Shown here: positions 35,301-47,077 of the stretch, piece after piece
How the letters are laid out: the number at the start of each line of letters is the position of its first letter
How positions within the stretch are numbered: the first letter of the stretch is position 1
Source: Lutraria lutraria
Taxonomy: Eukaryota; Mollusca; Bivalvia; Venerida; Mactridae
Length of the DNA stretch: 64,000 nt
NCBI GenBank assembly: GCA_964023205.1
Contig: OZ026834.1
Coordinates: 34,944,756-35,008,755, forward strand
Direction: 5' to 3'
Notes under the pieces: model-generated
Databases searched by the model: none
What the model saw: only the letters and a program-made list of their open reading frames with translations
What the model was told of the DNA's origin: nothing
Position numbers and translations under genes: made by a program

Positions 35301-37114
35301 GTATAAGAAATTTATGATTTCTGACCAACGACAAAAAAACTTTTCTAACACATCAAGAATGTATTTCAGAGACAAAATCTATTTTACTGACTAAAATTCC
35401 AATACTGACAAGTGCAATGATATATCATCACAAAACATCCTGGACAGGAAATGGGAAAATTTAAATGTAAAAGCTACATTATTTGGGGAAAACACAGCAG
35501 ATCGGTATACTGGTAGTGCAAAACATATCCTATGAATATACAGTACTTCATCTACAGATCTTTGAAGTGCTAATTAATATTTCAAAATCTATGTCACAAT
35601 GGTTTTTTATATTGTATTTTCAAATTTTGCATGACACTGTGTTGATTGAAGGCCACATTGTAATTTATGACATCATATGTGTTTGTATATATGTCTACAC
35701 ATGTTAACCGTGTAAAATGAAGAATATCATCATTATTACCATCTCTGCTGCCAGTAACAATTTCAGGTGCACCCTCACCAATGCCCAGACCCCCAACACC
35801 ATCAATACAGTTGATGATTTCCTTATGTGCCTTGACAGAATATACTGGGGCTTCTAAAGCATCAAAATTCCTGAAATTATGAATAAGATAATTAGATTAT
35901 ACCAAGTTAGTGCAATTAGTTGATTCTATTTTTTTATTAATTAATCATTAGTTATAAATAAGCTGACCCATAGGATTGAAGCCAGTTTTAGCCCCTTTTG
36001 CTTACTGTAATAGCAGAAATAATTGGGGGGAAGGGCTAAACCCCATCCCTATTCCTACAGCAGGGTTTTCATCAAGTTTTCCTGTAAGAGGCCAAATCTT
36101 GATTAAAGGAGGCTTTCCATACGCTTTCCAACGTCGTAAAGGATATATATTTGGGAATTCTAGGTGGCTATGTTTAGTTTCTTAGCAATCAATTTGGCCT
36201 TTGACTGAAAACACTGTAATGTCTGATAAGTTAACGATACTTAAATGCAGACTTAAGGTAATCAAAATTTAAGTATTTGAATATAGAGCATACCATACCA
36301 TATTGACATTTTCCCATCAAAGTCTCCAGTAGCCAGATATCTTTGCTGCATGCTTGATGCTCCAAAAGTTCCACATTTGAATGCTTTTGACTTTTCTGCC
36401 TGAAATAATTAATCCTTATCAATCACATAATGTGTAAACAGTGATATGAAGGGCACTGGAAAATCTCAAAGATCACAATCTCATGTTACAGCTCAGTGTA
36501 ATTTTCAGTGTATTAGTCCAAATAATTGTACTCTAAAGATGATATCAAGACACTTTAGACTTGGCGATATCCATCTTCCGACAACGGGCAATTAATTAAT
36601 ATATGAAATAGCAAATCATGAACGGATTGCCTACAGGTACATCTCATAAATTAGACTATCAGCGTATCATTATGTGATGCACTTTCACTACTTTCACTCC
36701 ATAGACAAGTGGTAACCACAAGTGAGTAGTTTCAATTATGTGTATTGTATTAATCTATCATGTTTACAGATAAAGCTTAGTTTTGTGCAGTTTGGGCACT
36801 TGAGGTTAAAACCAATTTTCAGTAACTACATTTCATTTAAATGAGAATATGTGTGCTATTATATACAAGATCATTCCAAGGTGACTCTTTTCATTTTAAA
36901 ATGGACGGAGTCCAAAGTTATATACTCAACAGAAATTTACCTCCTTCACCAAATTAACGTCCCCATGAGAAACTTCATAAATTTGTAAGGCTCCTGTTCC
37001 CCTGGCATAATTTCCCAGGACCACAAATTTGGCACTACAGGGAATCCATTTCGCATCAAAAACGGTATAGTTTAGTGATTTCTGTACGTGTAGAATAATC
37101 TGTGGTTTATCCAT
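32302..37114 (-). CDS. DNAAF10: WD-repeat dynein assembly factor WDR92/DNAAF10, 354 aa, eight exons
   Basis: DNAAF10 (WDR92, Monad) is a cytoplasmic WD40 propeller that works with R2TP/prefoldin-like chaperones in preassembly of axonemal dyneins. Exons on the minus strand: 37114-36941, 36399-36299, 35870-35740, 35121-35020, 34571-34456, 33898-33764, 33211-33114, 32509-32302, phases 0, 2, 1, 1, 0, 0, 2. The product is 354 residues (human 357). Matches across the length: [20 protein letters not shown] at the N-terminus, [93 protein letters not shown] and, last, [19 protein letters not shown]. No damage seen. It shares a 527-bp divergent promoter with CCDC97. Confidence 0.94.
33470..33732 (+). 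mobile_element. tRNA-derived SINE in DNAAF10 intron 6
   Basis: The head has GTGGTCCAGTGTTTAGTAC and GAGTTTGACTTCCGATCAC. The body has CTACATGTGGAGAAGTTGCC and GGTAAGTTAGTACTGGTAAG. The tail has GTTGAAAAACAGCGTTAAA. The clearest full-length member of the family here. Confidence 0.8.
36505..36665. repeat. Internal fragment of the TGTTTCTGG-type element
   Basis: It matches about 3745-3890 inside the longest TIR element, for example GATATCCATCTTCCGACAAC and ATGAAATAGCAAATCATGAA, but I see no terminal repeats. In DNAAF10 intron 1. Confidence 0.6.
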
Positions 37115-37641
37115 GACTTTTTACTCACTGTTACACAGAATGAGAAAGAAAGTTCGCGAAAAACTGGCGTCCGTGGCTACAAGCCGAAACAGCTCTCCGG
37201 AAGTAATCACCGGTTTAGTGCGTTTATAAAACGGTATCTGATTCGCTGATATTATTGTTAGGATTGATTTGATTGGCCGTCCGTCTGGTACCTTCGCGTA
37301 TTCCTGTGTTGAACGTATTTTATTATCAGTTTGATAAAGCCCGAGAACCACGCAAACAAATATGGCGGCTTCCATGGCCAACAACATATAATCAACGAAC
37401 ATTACACTGATATGCTATAGTTTTACGCCATGTAACACATCATAGGCGTTTGTCACGTGGAATTAAATGCCATAAATGTAATTGTACAGATTAAACTAGC
37501 TGTCAGTTGGTATGACTTCAATAATTTAGTCCAATAAAGTGAGTGAAGTCCTAAAATAGCCACCTCTCTGAGGGGTTGATTTGCCATTAATTAAAAAAAT
37601 ATTTAGTTTCATTTCATTGTTATCTAAATGAGATCCTAAAC
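37115..37641. promoter_or_regulatory. Divergent promoter of DNAAF10 and CCDC97
   Basis: A 527-bp gap between opposed start codons. GC content rises over about 37140-37390. TATGGCGGCTTCCATGG at about 37364 resembles a YY1-type core, and GTTGGCCATGGAAGC on the minus strand is a poor X-box-like palindrome. No TATA box stands out at either gene. Confidence 0.45.
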
Positions 37642-40600
37642 ATGGCTGAGTCAGTTGAACAGTGCATTGGATCCGAGAAAAGCGACACGCTTGGTTCTTG
37701 TCAAAATAAACAAGATGGTGAAAATAATGTGGCAGATGTTGATAATAACTTAGATGGTGCTGAGAGTGAAAGTGTTGTATGGAAACAAATTCGCTCTAAA
37801 ATGCTTGCCAGGGTCGCATTGTCTGATGCTCACTTCAAACATCAACAGCGTGGTGACCCTGATTTGACACTTGATGAGAAAATTGAAATTTGTCAAAATT
37901 TTTTGGACTCGAGCAAACTTAAATTTTTAGAGAAGTTTTGGCGTTATCTTGACTTAGAAGATATAGAATATTTTGAAAAAGACAGAAATATGTATGAAAT
38001 AGAATTTTACATGACTCAGATAAAGAGAAATAAGAATGTGTGTTTTCAAAAAAACAGGGCGAAAAATCGCCGCTATGAGGCTATGAAAGAACTGATATCG
38101 AAAGGTGAATATTTTTGTGATGATGAAATGAAATTCCGTGAACCTTTTTTGTATGAGCAAATGGTTGGACAATACTTAACCCAAGAAGAAATTCAAGGAA
38201 AGGTGGATAAATCTGACTTGACATTTTCATCAATTCTCTTAAAGCACATCGATCAACTTGATGAGAATGTGAGATTTGATGCAGAAAAAGATAAAGAGGT
38301 GAACAGTACATTTCAAATAAGTTTTAGTCTTAACAGTATGATTGCCTTTCAGTTCAAATTACTTCTGCAGACTTTGAGTATTTTATTTGTTCATACATGT
38401 CTAAAGGGTTTTCATTAATATTTAGTACACAAAACTACAACAGATTTTCTTATGAAAGTATATAGCAGATTTGGCTGGGGGTCAAGGGGGCCACCTATTT
38501 AAGGTGGATCGCGGGTTTCCTCCAGAAAAATGGTCATTTTTTAAGACGTCAACGTACAAAAAAGAAATTTTGCATGAACAACCTTTAAGGTATTGGCTAA
38601 CGCAGAAATGATAATTTTTATATTCAAATGATATTTCCATGGAAACTGATCCAAAAGCGCCATCTAGCGGAGTGATATATTTTTCGTTAATTTTCGTGTT
38701 ATTTCCTGTATTGCTCTGATAATTTTGTATATTAAGTTTTGCAATTCACATAACTACAATGCTGGATCATTTACAAATTTCCGAAAAAGTCAACAATGTT
38801 ACATTTTGCTGTCATTAAATATTGGAAGACATCAAGCGAACTCTGTAGGGGTGGCAATAAACAATGCCAAAAAATGAGACATTTTTCTCTCAGTTGCGTC
38901 AACAGTGAAAAAAAATACTGAATACTGATGCCGTTTTTCCCCTTTCTAAGGACCTCTCCACCTTTCCCCTAAAGATGAAAAAGACTGCATTGTTAACTTT
39001 GAAGAGCTCAGTGTTTTAACTTAGAGATATATTGATTATTGTTACAGGAAGGCCAAATGGAAGAAGAGGAAGACGATGAAGAAGAAGATGATGAAATGGA
39101 AGTGAATACTGAACAAGGTAACTGAAACAATTTATTAAGATTAATTAGTCTATCTAAGAAATATCTAATATTTGTGATTGGTCATGGTTTAAATGCCTAC
39201 TTTAGCATCATAGTCATAATCTACAGTCTTCGAATTTAGCACCGGACCTTGGACCGAGTCCACCAAAATGGCCATCGGTCCAGTAAATTTGATTGGGTCA
39301 CTGGTCCAATGGTCCAGTAAATCTTTCAGTTATCATGTTTCAGAACAAAAAATAAAATATGTTTATCACTCTCGAAAAATATGTTTTTTAGCTAAATTAT
39401 ATGAAATTTTTGTATGTACTCTGTTTGGTCCACTAAAAGTTCATTTGGTCCAGTTAAGTTTGCATTTTCAGTGGACCGAATGTCCAGTGATTGAAAAAGT
39501 TTTTCGTGAAGACTGAATCTATAAAAGGTAATAAGTGGAACAGCCCCTGGGGCATTTGTCAGAGAACATACAGTATATCACTGTTCATTGTGTCATTTTG
39601 TTTCTACTGATAATACTAAGTTACCATTTTATGTTTTATAGATGAAGATTGTGATGAGCCCGAAAAAAAGATCTCAGACGAAAAGAAACAAGAATTGAAA
39701 GCTGAATTCCTTACAATAATGCAGGAGAAATTCTTAAATGGCGAGGACAAATCTTTTGATTATAGGTAATTGTCATTATTAAGAGGTACTTGAAGCTGCA
39801 AAACTTATTTTAATCCTATTTGTAGCCTTTGGTATTATAGCAAATCACTCAAAACTAATTTCATATTTTAAGTTTACTTTTGATATATATATTTTAGAAT
39901 ATTTTGTGTGAATGCTTATATTGTAAAGTACAGATTAGCATCACAGGAAGTAGTCAACAAATGTCATACTATAATGAGAACTTTGTATTTTATGTCCTTT
40001 GAACAAAGGTCATCTGTTTACAAAGGACACTTGGGCTTTCCACAGACCTTCCTTTGTACACAAGTTTGACTTAAAGAATTAAAGATCTGTGCCTAATTTG
40101 TGTATCTCTAAATATTGGACAAGTGTTGTAAGGTCATGTGAGTCTTCAGTATCTTGTATATTATTGAACATTTAGTTCTGTGGCTTTATAAAAACCCTTT
40201 TTTAGCTCACATGTCACAGAGTGACAAAGTGAGCTATTAGGATCAGTCTCAGTCCGGCGTCCAGCGTCGTGCGTCGTCAAACTTTATGTTGTGACCACAC
40301 TAGGGGCCACATTTTTAGCCCAATTTTAGCAAAACTGGGTCAGAACGTTAAAATCAACAAAATCTCGGACGAGTTCGATATTGGGCCATTTGGGGTCAAA
40401 AACTAGGTCACCAGGGCCAAATAAGGGTAAACCTTGTGAACACTTTAGAAATCACTGTTTTGACTGCATCTTCATGGAACTTTGTCAGAATGTTTATTTT
40501 AATAATATGTAGGTCAAGTTTGATAATGGGTCATTTCTGTAGTAAAATTAGGTCACTAGGGCAAATTGCTGGAAAACTTTGTGAACACTCTAGAAGTCAC

Positions 40601-42848
40601 TGTTTTGATTGGATGATCATGAAATCTTGTCAGAATGTTTGTCTTCATAATATCTTGGACGAGTTCGAACATGGGTCATCTTGGGTCAAAAACTAGGTCA
40701 CTAGGTCAAATCTTATGAAAAACCATGTTAACACTGTAGATTTCACAGTTTTTATTGGATCTTCACCAAACCTTGTCAAAATGTTTGCCTCAATGATATG
40801 TGGGTCAAGGATGAACATGGGTCAGCCGGGTTCAAAAACTGGGTCACAAGGTCAAATCTTAGGTAAAAATCTTGTAAAAGCTCTAAATGTCATGGTTTTG
40901 ATTGGATCTTGGCCAAACCTTGTCAGATTGTTTGTCTTAATGATATAAAGGACAAGTTCAAATATGGGTCACCTAGGGTCAAAAACCAGGTCACAAGGTC
41001 AAATCTTAGGAAAACCTTATTAACACTGTAGATGTCAAATTTTGATCGTATCTTCACCAAACCTAGTCAGACTGTTTGTCTTAATGATATGTAAGACAAA
41101 TTCGAACATAGGCTGTCTGGGGTCAAAAACTAGGTCACCGGTTCAAAACAATGTTTTAATGAGTGAACAGTGATTGTCATGTGAGCGATATAGGGCCTTG
41201 TTTGTTTATATTGAATTGTCTTGAAGTTGAAATGAAATTATGTTAAACTACCGACAGGTATAATATGACATGTGGGTATTGATGTTCTTGTTTGAATTCT
41301 GATATTATTGGTATTGCAATAACATTGAGTGCTTTGATTGTACAAATTCACTGTTGTACCCTATAATGTGAATTTATTAAGCTGGATGATAACACTGTTT
41401 TTATAAGTTAAATAATTGTAGGTCAATAGCTATACATAGCTTATGTTATTTTGTTGTATGTAAACCGACTATAAATAAAATGTTGTATCTTGTATAACAA
41501 AAGTTATTGAATCTCACTGAAACTTAAAAGAGATGCACGATATAATATTATAATATGCATTTAGCTGTTGTTTTTAAAAGTCTTAAAATGGTATGATAAT
41601 AATGATATTGGTGTATGAAATGTAATTCTGTGAAGTTACAATTTCGGATTTTGTTGAGGCTTAGATTATAATCAGTATTATAGGTTGAATATTTCTGTTC
41701 TGGGTATAGATCTACAAACAATCTGAATTAATATAAGACACATACATATGAAGTATAGAGCTCTAGAAAAAGTCCGGTTTGTTCAATCTTGTGGCTGTTT
41801 CAGTGTAAAGACATGTGAACAAAAGCCATTCTTGGGAAAGACAAAATGTTGCCTTTATTGACAAGTGGCTTTTATTGATATTGACTAGTGGCTTTTATTG
41901 ACAAGTGGCTTTTATTGACAAATGACCTTTATTGACAAGTGGCTTTTATTGACAAGTGGCTTTTATTGACAAGTGGCCTTTATTGACAAGTGACTTTTAT
42001 TGACAAGTGGCTTTTATTGACAAATGGCTTTTATTGACAAGTGGCTTTTATTGACAAATGACCTTTATTGACAAGTGGCTTTTATTGACAAGTGGCTTTT
42101 ATTGACAAATGGCTTTTATTGACAAATGACCTTTATTGACAAGTGGTTTTTATTGACAAATGACCTTTATTGACAAGTGGCTTTTATTGACAAGTGGCTT
42201 TTATTGACAAGTGGCTTTTATTGACAAATGACCTTTATTGACAAGTGGCTTTTATTGACAAATGACCTTTATTGACAAGTGGCTTTTATTGACAAGTGGT
42301 CTTTATTGACAAGTGGCTTTTATTGACAAGTGGCCTTTATTGACAAATGACCTTTATTGACAAGTGGCTTTTATTGACAAGTGGCTTTTATTGACAAGTG
42401 GCTTTTATTGACAAGTGGCTTTTATTGACAAATGACCTTTATTGACAAGTGGCTTTTATTGACAAGTGGCTTTTATTGACAAGTGGCTTTTATTGACAAA
42501 TGACCTTTATTGACAAGTGGCTTTTATTGACAAATGGCCTTTATTGACAAGTGGCTTTTATTGACAAGTGGCCTTTATTGACAAGTGGCTTTTATTGACA
42601 AGTGGCCTTTATTTGGAGGTAAGTTTGTTCTGAACAATCAATGACAATTTTTCAAAAAATGGCTTATATTTACAGGGTGGCTTTTATTCTGGGGTGTGGG
42701 GATTGGCCGCTAACACAGGTTTTACTGTACTTAAATATCAAATATTTTTGTTTCTTATAGGAAAGTGGACAACAATGATGCTTACGATGATTTAGAACTG
42801 TTGAATGCAGATGCTGAAGATAAATATTTCAATGATGACGATACATAA
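37642..42848 (+). CDS. CCDC97: Coiled-coil domain-containing protein 97, 312 aa, four exons
   Basis: CCDC97 is a conserved nuclear protein reported to associate with the SF3b part of the spliceosome. Exons: 37642-38298, 39048-39117, 39642-39765, 42761-42848, phases 0, 1, 2. The product is 312 residues (human 343). Conserved pieces: RGDPDLTLDEKIEI, LKFLEKFWRYLDLEDIEYF, AKNRRYEAMKELISKGEYF, CDDEMKFREPFLYEQMVGQY and LTQEEI. The short exon 2 codes for an acidic run of Glu/Asp, also present in human. The C-terminal half holds EKFLNGEDKSFDYR, the counterpart of the human FLDGKDGDFDYS, then a final acidic tail DKYFNDDDT (human ERYFDEEE). The frame reads on past the exon-1 donor but loses similarity there, so I place the splice at GAG|GTGAAC. 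Intron 3 (3 kb) contains a large repeat element and a minisatellite. Confidence 0.9.
39222..39500. repeat. Dispersed repeat in CCDC97 intron 2, partner of 3220-3432
   Basis: The segment contains GGACCTTGGACCGAGTCCAC near the left and TGCATTTTCAGTGGACCGAA at the right. Its reverse complement aligns with 3220-3432. The open frame over 39268-39516 is part of the repeat, not a gene. Confidence 0.7.
40203..41190. mobile_element. AGCTCACATG-bounded element with internal tandem units, about 990 bp
   Basis: The ends TAGCTCACATGTCACAG and CTGTCATGTGAGCGATA-like are inverted repeats. The interior is five degenerate units of about 143-149 bp starting near 40438, 40581, 40730, 40877 and 41020. Each has GAACACT.TAGA..TCAC, TTGATTGGATCTTC and CTTGTCAGAATGTTT-like blocks plus GGGTCAAAAACTAGGTCAC. 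In CCDC97 intron 3. Open frames inside reflect the repeat. Confidence 0.75.
41850..42615. repeat. 17-bp minisatellite, about 44 copies
   Basis: The unit is TGACAAGTGGCTTTTAT with recurring variants: a linked variant TGACAAATGACCTTTAT, plus TGACAAGTGGCCTTTAT and TGACAAATGGCTTTTAT. The array is regular in period but interspersed in variant order. A lone diverged unit-like sequence (GTGGCTTTTATTCTGGGG) follows near 42676. In CCDC97 intron 3, ending about 150 bp before the last exon. Confidence 0.95.
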
Positions 42849-43530
42849 CCCATTCTTCATTCTGATGTTAAAACAAACATTGTTTTCTGTACACTACTGT
42901 AGATCATGGTTATAGTGAACTCCTCAGGACCTGGATGAATAAGGCCATGAAAAACAACTGATTGTTTCTGGTTACCTGTTCATTAAAAGTAGGAAAATTT
43001 GATTGAGAAAGTTTTATCTATTTTTATTTGCGCAAACTCAATTCTTGAATGGGTGTAGAAGATAAAGTAAGACAGTGAATGTAACATTCCTGGGCCCAAC
43101 ATGGGCATATCTTGACTAGTAATGGTGTGTACACAGAAATTCTGAAAGAAAATCTTTCTTTTGTACATGCTCATGTCTGTCATGTCATATCAGGTTGTAG
43201 ACCTTACACATATTAACTATGACTTTACCTGGTTCTTGTAAATATACATGTATATATATATATACATGTATATAACTGTTATATTTGAAAGTTTTTTTTT
43301 TTTGACACTCAGTCGAGGTAATATGCATTCCATCCCGCTTTTCGTAATGTGCATTTGATATGGCATATGATATCAACCTTTTTTCTGCAGTTACCTTTAG
43401 TATTACCTGTATTTGTAATTATGTCATTAAAAGCCAATTTTCTCTCTCATACATCTTTTTCATTGCATATATAGCATTATTTTAGTACAACAATCATTTA
43501 CATTTTACTAAGACATTTGATGCTTATTGG

Positions 43531-43536
43531 AATAAA
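43531..43536 (+). terminator. Possible CCDC97 polyadenylation signal
   Basis: AATAAA 683 bp after the CCDC97 stop. It is the first clear canonical hexamer that I noticed on the plus strand. Assignment is by position only. Confidence 0.35.
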
Positions 43537-43984
43537 CTTTACTTCTTTACTATTTGTTTCTTTTAATTCTACCTATGCAGTACTATGTGAGTTAATTTCA
43601 CTTGCAGAATGTGCACTCAAAACACTTAAATTTATTATTCGAATTCAAGTGCAGTTAAAAATACATGTGGTCGTACATAAACATGGCATATTACAATTTT
43701 TATTACATTGTCAGTCAAACTAAATACACTTAATTCATATACAATGTACAGATATCCTGAGTGATCTATAACATTTACATTTATGTATTCATGCAGCTAG
43801 TGGCCAATTCTGCATCACACATGCTAGCAATGTACTTCCAGTTCACTTATTCAGTCTGCCACATGGCACTGAACCTATCTTCCAACTTCATAATGCAAAC
43901 AGATCAAATGTTCTGCATCCTAACTTTCCAGCTCGACTTCAAAGAAGAATTGGGCTATCCTACTCGCCCTGGCTTCGGCGTAAC

Positions 43985-45106
43985 ACTTTGGTTAAAGCTT
44001 TGAGTGCAACTTCTTGTACAATTTCATATCTCAACAAATTTAAAGATATTTGCTTGTTACTTCACACATGTCTTTAAGATCATAATTGGAGGTCACTGTC
44101 CAAGGCCCATAACTCTCATTGATTTTGACTGAATTATGACCCTTTGTGAACTTAGAAATTCCTGCTGTTTAAAGTTTGCACGCAACAGCAATCTTTAAAA
44201 CAGCTAAAGGTATTCACTTGAAACCTAACACATGTCTTTGTGATCATAATTGCAGGTCACTATCCAAGGCTGCTAATTCTGATGTGGATTTTGACTGATT
44301 AATTGTCGCTTTGTGAACTTTTTGTTTATAGTTCTGCATGCAATATCAATCTTCAAAACTACTTAAGTATTCATTTGAAACTTACCTGGTAATACAAGTC
44401 TTCAGGATCATAATTGGATGCCTCTATTTAAGGTCCATAACTCTGGATTAAATATTGATTTTGACTGATTTATGGCCCTTTGTGAACCTATATAATTCCT
44501 GGTTAAAGTTTTGCATGCAACATCAATCTTCAAAACTACTGAAGATATTCACTTGACACTTAATACATGTCTTTGGGATTAAAGTTGAATGTCACTATCC
44601 AAGGCTCATAACTCTGACATTGATTTTCACTGAATTATGACACTTTGTGAACCTTTATAATTCCTGGTTAAAGTTTTGCATGCGACACCAATCTTACTGA
44701 AAGCATTCACTTGACACTTATTACATGTCCTTGTGATCACAATACATAGTTCCCATATCTACAATATTAACCTCCCTTGGCAGCCATCTTAGTTGGCAAA
44801 TTTCTTATGTGCTTATAGAAAAAATAAGAAAATTGGTTATTAAACAACTCAGTTTATAAAAGATAACTTAATAATGAAGTTAAGGGCATAAACACATCAG
44901 GTTTAAGAATATGTAGTTGTCACATATAAATATCCTATATTTAGAATTATCAAAACAAAAATATAAATTATCTTCCATCAATGCTTGTTGAATTTGCCAA
45001 CAAAGATGGCCGCCAAGGGAGGTAAATATTGTAGATGTGGGAACTACGTATTGGCGGTCACTATCCAGTATCCAGGACCCATAACTCTGACATAACTTCT
45101 TTCATT
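43985..45106. repeat. Degenerate tandem array, unit about 160 bp, interrupted by a transposon
   Basis: Units recur at about 44070, 44232, 44397, 44569 and 44726 with blocks CATAACTCTGACATTGATTT, ATTATGACCCTTTGTGAAC, CTGGTTAAAGTTTTGCATGC and ATTCACTTGACACTTA. The last unit is split by the element at 44743-45050 and resumes at 45051. Confidence 0.75.
44743..45050. repeat. TA-flanked TIR element, complete copy
   Basis: The ends are CATAGTTCCCATATCTACAA and the inverse of CGTAGTTCCCACATCTACAA, with about 50-bp terminal inverted repeats (AACCTCCCTTGGC.GCCATCTT). It is inserted in a 160-bp repeat unit; removing it and one TA restores that unit. The TA duplication points to Tc1/mariner-type mobilisation (inference). 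No coding capacity. Confidence 0.85.
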
Positions 45107-46442
45107 ATCAAGCGCTGAGAATAGTCGAGCGTGCTGTCCTACTGACAGCTCTTGTTACGCTGAAAATATTATCTAATGTTTGTAAATTACGTAATAAGAT
45201 AATTATGCTACATTAAATCAACCATTTGTCGATCGTATGTAACAATTACAGAATTAAGAAACAAATTTGAACATAAACTTGATTAATAGTCAGACTATAT
45301 CCAAAATGAACCTGCATTTTATGTGGTATTTCAGCATCGGCATGTTTTGAAATTGAAAGCATCCTGCATTTATGAAACACGTGAGTAATGGGACATAATG
45401 GTTCTTGTATTGGACTTCTGTGCGTTTACAATCTTGCTTGTAAACAAATCCATTAACTATACGAAACATATACTTTGATATTTGCCTGCGGCTGTTTGTT
45501 TTTTACACATTGTCTAGAAACGATTTATCAAACGCGTTTTGACTTTATCATACTTAAATAACATTTCATATTACGAGGGATGTTCGAAATGTAATGTGTA
45601 TTGTATTATAACACTAAAACAATATACACGATTTCACTAATATTGATACGTGTGGATAGCTCTATTCAATATCTTTACAATATGGTACGGATATACGTGA
45701 ATCTTAAGTCAACACAAAATTGTCAAAAATTATTTATTTCAAGAGAGTCACTCGTTGACTACTCTCTTGGCTCAGCTGTGTGTCTGTGTCTTAGAGGTAC
45801 ACCCAAATCAGCCATCAGCGATAGATTTCAGAATAAAATTGTATTCACAGACTGAAGTACATCATATGAATGTGCCCGTCTACAAAAGTAATCATAAATA
45901 CACGCATAAATATTAAATTGTATCAAGCCGGGAACCCAATACCAAAATAAGGTAAGAAGCTTCTATTTTATAAGTATTTTCCATTTGTATATGTGTTCGT
46001 CCTCTTGTGTACATACTATTATAATCAATTCCGCGACAGAACAAACCGGAATATTTACAATGCTTGATTTACTTTATTGCAATAACCAACAGTATATCAA
46101 TTAGGAATTGACACTTGGAATTTTAGTATCTTGTTGCCATATTATGTTTATAACAAATACACTTTAATATGTGTACAAAATTGTATAGTCTGAACTTTGA
46201 AAATTTTCAATATTGTCATTTAATCTTGATTACCTGCCCCTTATCACTTCGTTGGACTAAAATACTATAGTACGACAGAAACCAGACCATATTGTCATTA
46301 TGCCGCTTTGTAAAGATTAATGCTGTATAAACTATTCAAAGATAATTGGCGTTTATACGTAGAACTATTAACCATCCAGAGAGTCAACGATATGAAATGA
46401 AGTTTAATGGTTTTTAGTTTTTCTTTTTACACTGCGATCACG

Positions 46443-46981
46443 ATGAGGCTCATAATTATACTCCTTGTTCTCCTCGCTGCAATGTGTATAGCAGGTGGCT
46501 CTTTCGGTTTTATCGTAGATGGTGGACGGGGTGGTGGAGGAGGGTTTGGCCGCATTACAAGTTTAAGCTATATTTCTGGACGAAACCAAGCGACTTTTTA
46601 CAATAATGAGGCACATAACGGAGGTACAAATGGACGTAAATTATTGTTTTTATATCATCAATTTAATATAATTCTCCTACGTATGTCGCAAATTTGTACA
46701 AATATGTATATTTATATTTTTATCGTGTTGCATTTTCCTGTAGTCTCTCTTGAACAATTGTGAAATGTATTTATCCCGTTGTATAGTATTTGTAATACCC
46801 TCTTTATTTATAATGGCACGATGCCCGTACATAATATGAACTCCGAACTTGAATTGCAACGTAAATATAGAACGGCGCCATGGTCAATGGTGAACTAGGC
46901 ATTAGGAATAAGTAATCTACACTTGGCGTTTGATACTGTATTTGCTTTTTTACAGAAGTTAACTACCATCCGTACCAGTAA
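46443..46981 (+). CDS. Glycine-rich secreted peptide precursor, 68 aa, two exons
   Basis: I cannot assign a family. Exon 1 codes from 46443 to 46623 (donor G|GTACAA, phase 1). Exon 2 is 46956-46981 after TTTTTTACAG and gives EVNYHPYQ then TAA. The first 18 residues, MRLIIILLVLLAAMCIAG, form a textbook signal peptide. The mature part of about 50 residues has no cysteine, a GGRGGGGGFGR run, then a Ser/Tyr/Asn-rich segment (SLSYISGRNQ) and a Tyr/His-rich end. An in-frame ATG at 46407 would add 12 residues before the signal and is less likely to be used. AATAAA at 47072 fits a transcript of about 0.7 kb. Gly/Tyr-rich secreted peptides of this size occur among mantle, byssal and antimicrobial products of molluscs; that is analogy, not homology. 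Confidence 0.6.
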
Positions 46982-47071
46982 ACAAGAATACAGCCGAGAA
47001 TAGGAGCTGCTTATACTGATTCGCATAAATTTAACTATTTACAGTCGTTTGTCTGTATATAAGCACGAACA

Positions 47072-47077
47072 AATAAA
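47072..47077 (+). terminator. Polyadenylation signal of the glycine-rich peptide gene
   Basis: AATAAA 91 bp after the stop codon, in the usual place for a short 3'UTR. Confidence 0.55.

Noticed and set aside
40436..40948. Two open frames of 77-86 codons with similar sequence
   Set aside because: They are translations of tandem units inside the AGCTC-bounded repeat element; the similarity is that of the repeat.
43761..44003. 80-codon open frame
   Set aside because: Its 3' end lies in the 160-bp repeat array, and no splice sites or recognisable domain support it.
45570..45855. GAGGGATGTTCGAAATGTAA, resembling a mariner terminal repeat, followed by an 84-codon frame
   Set aside because: No matching inverted end was found downstream, and the frame does not resemble a transposase on either strand.
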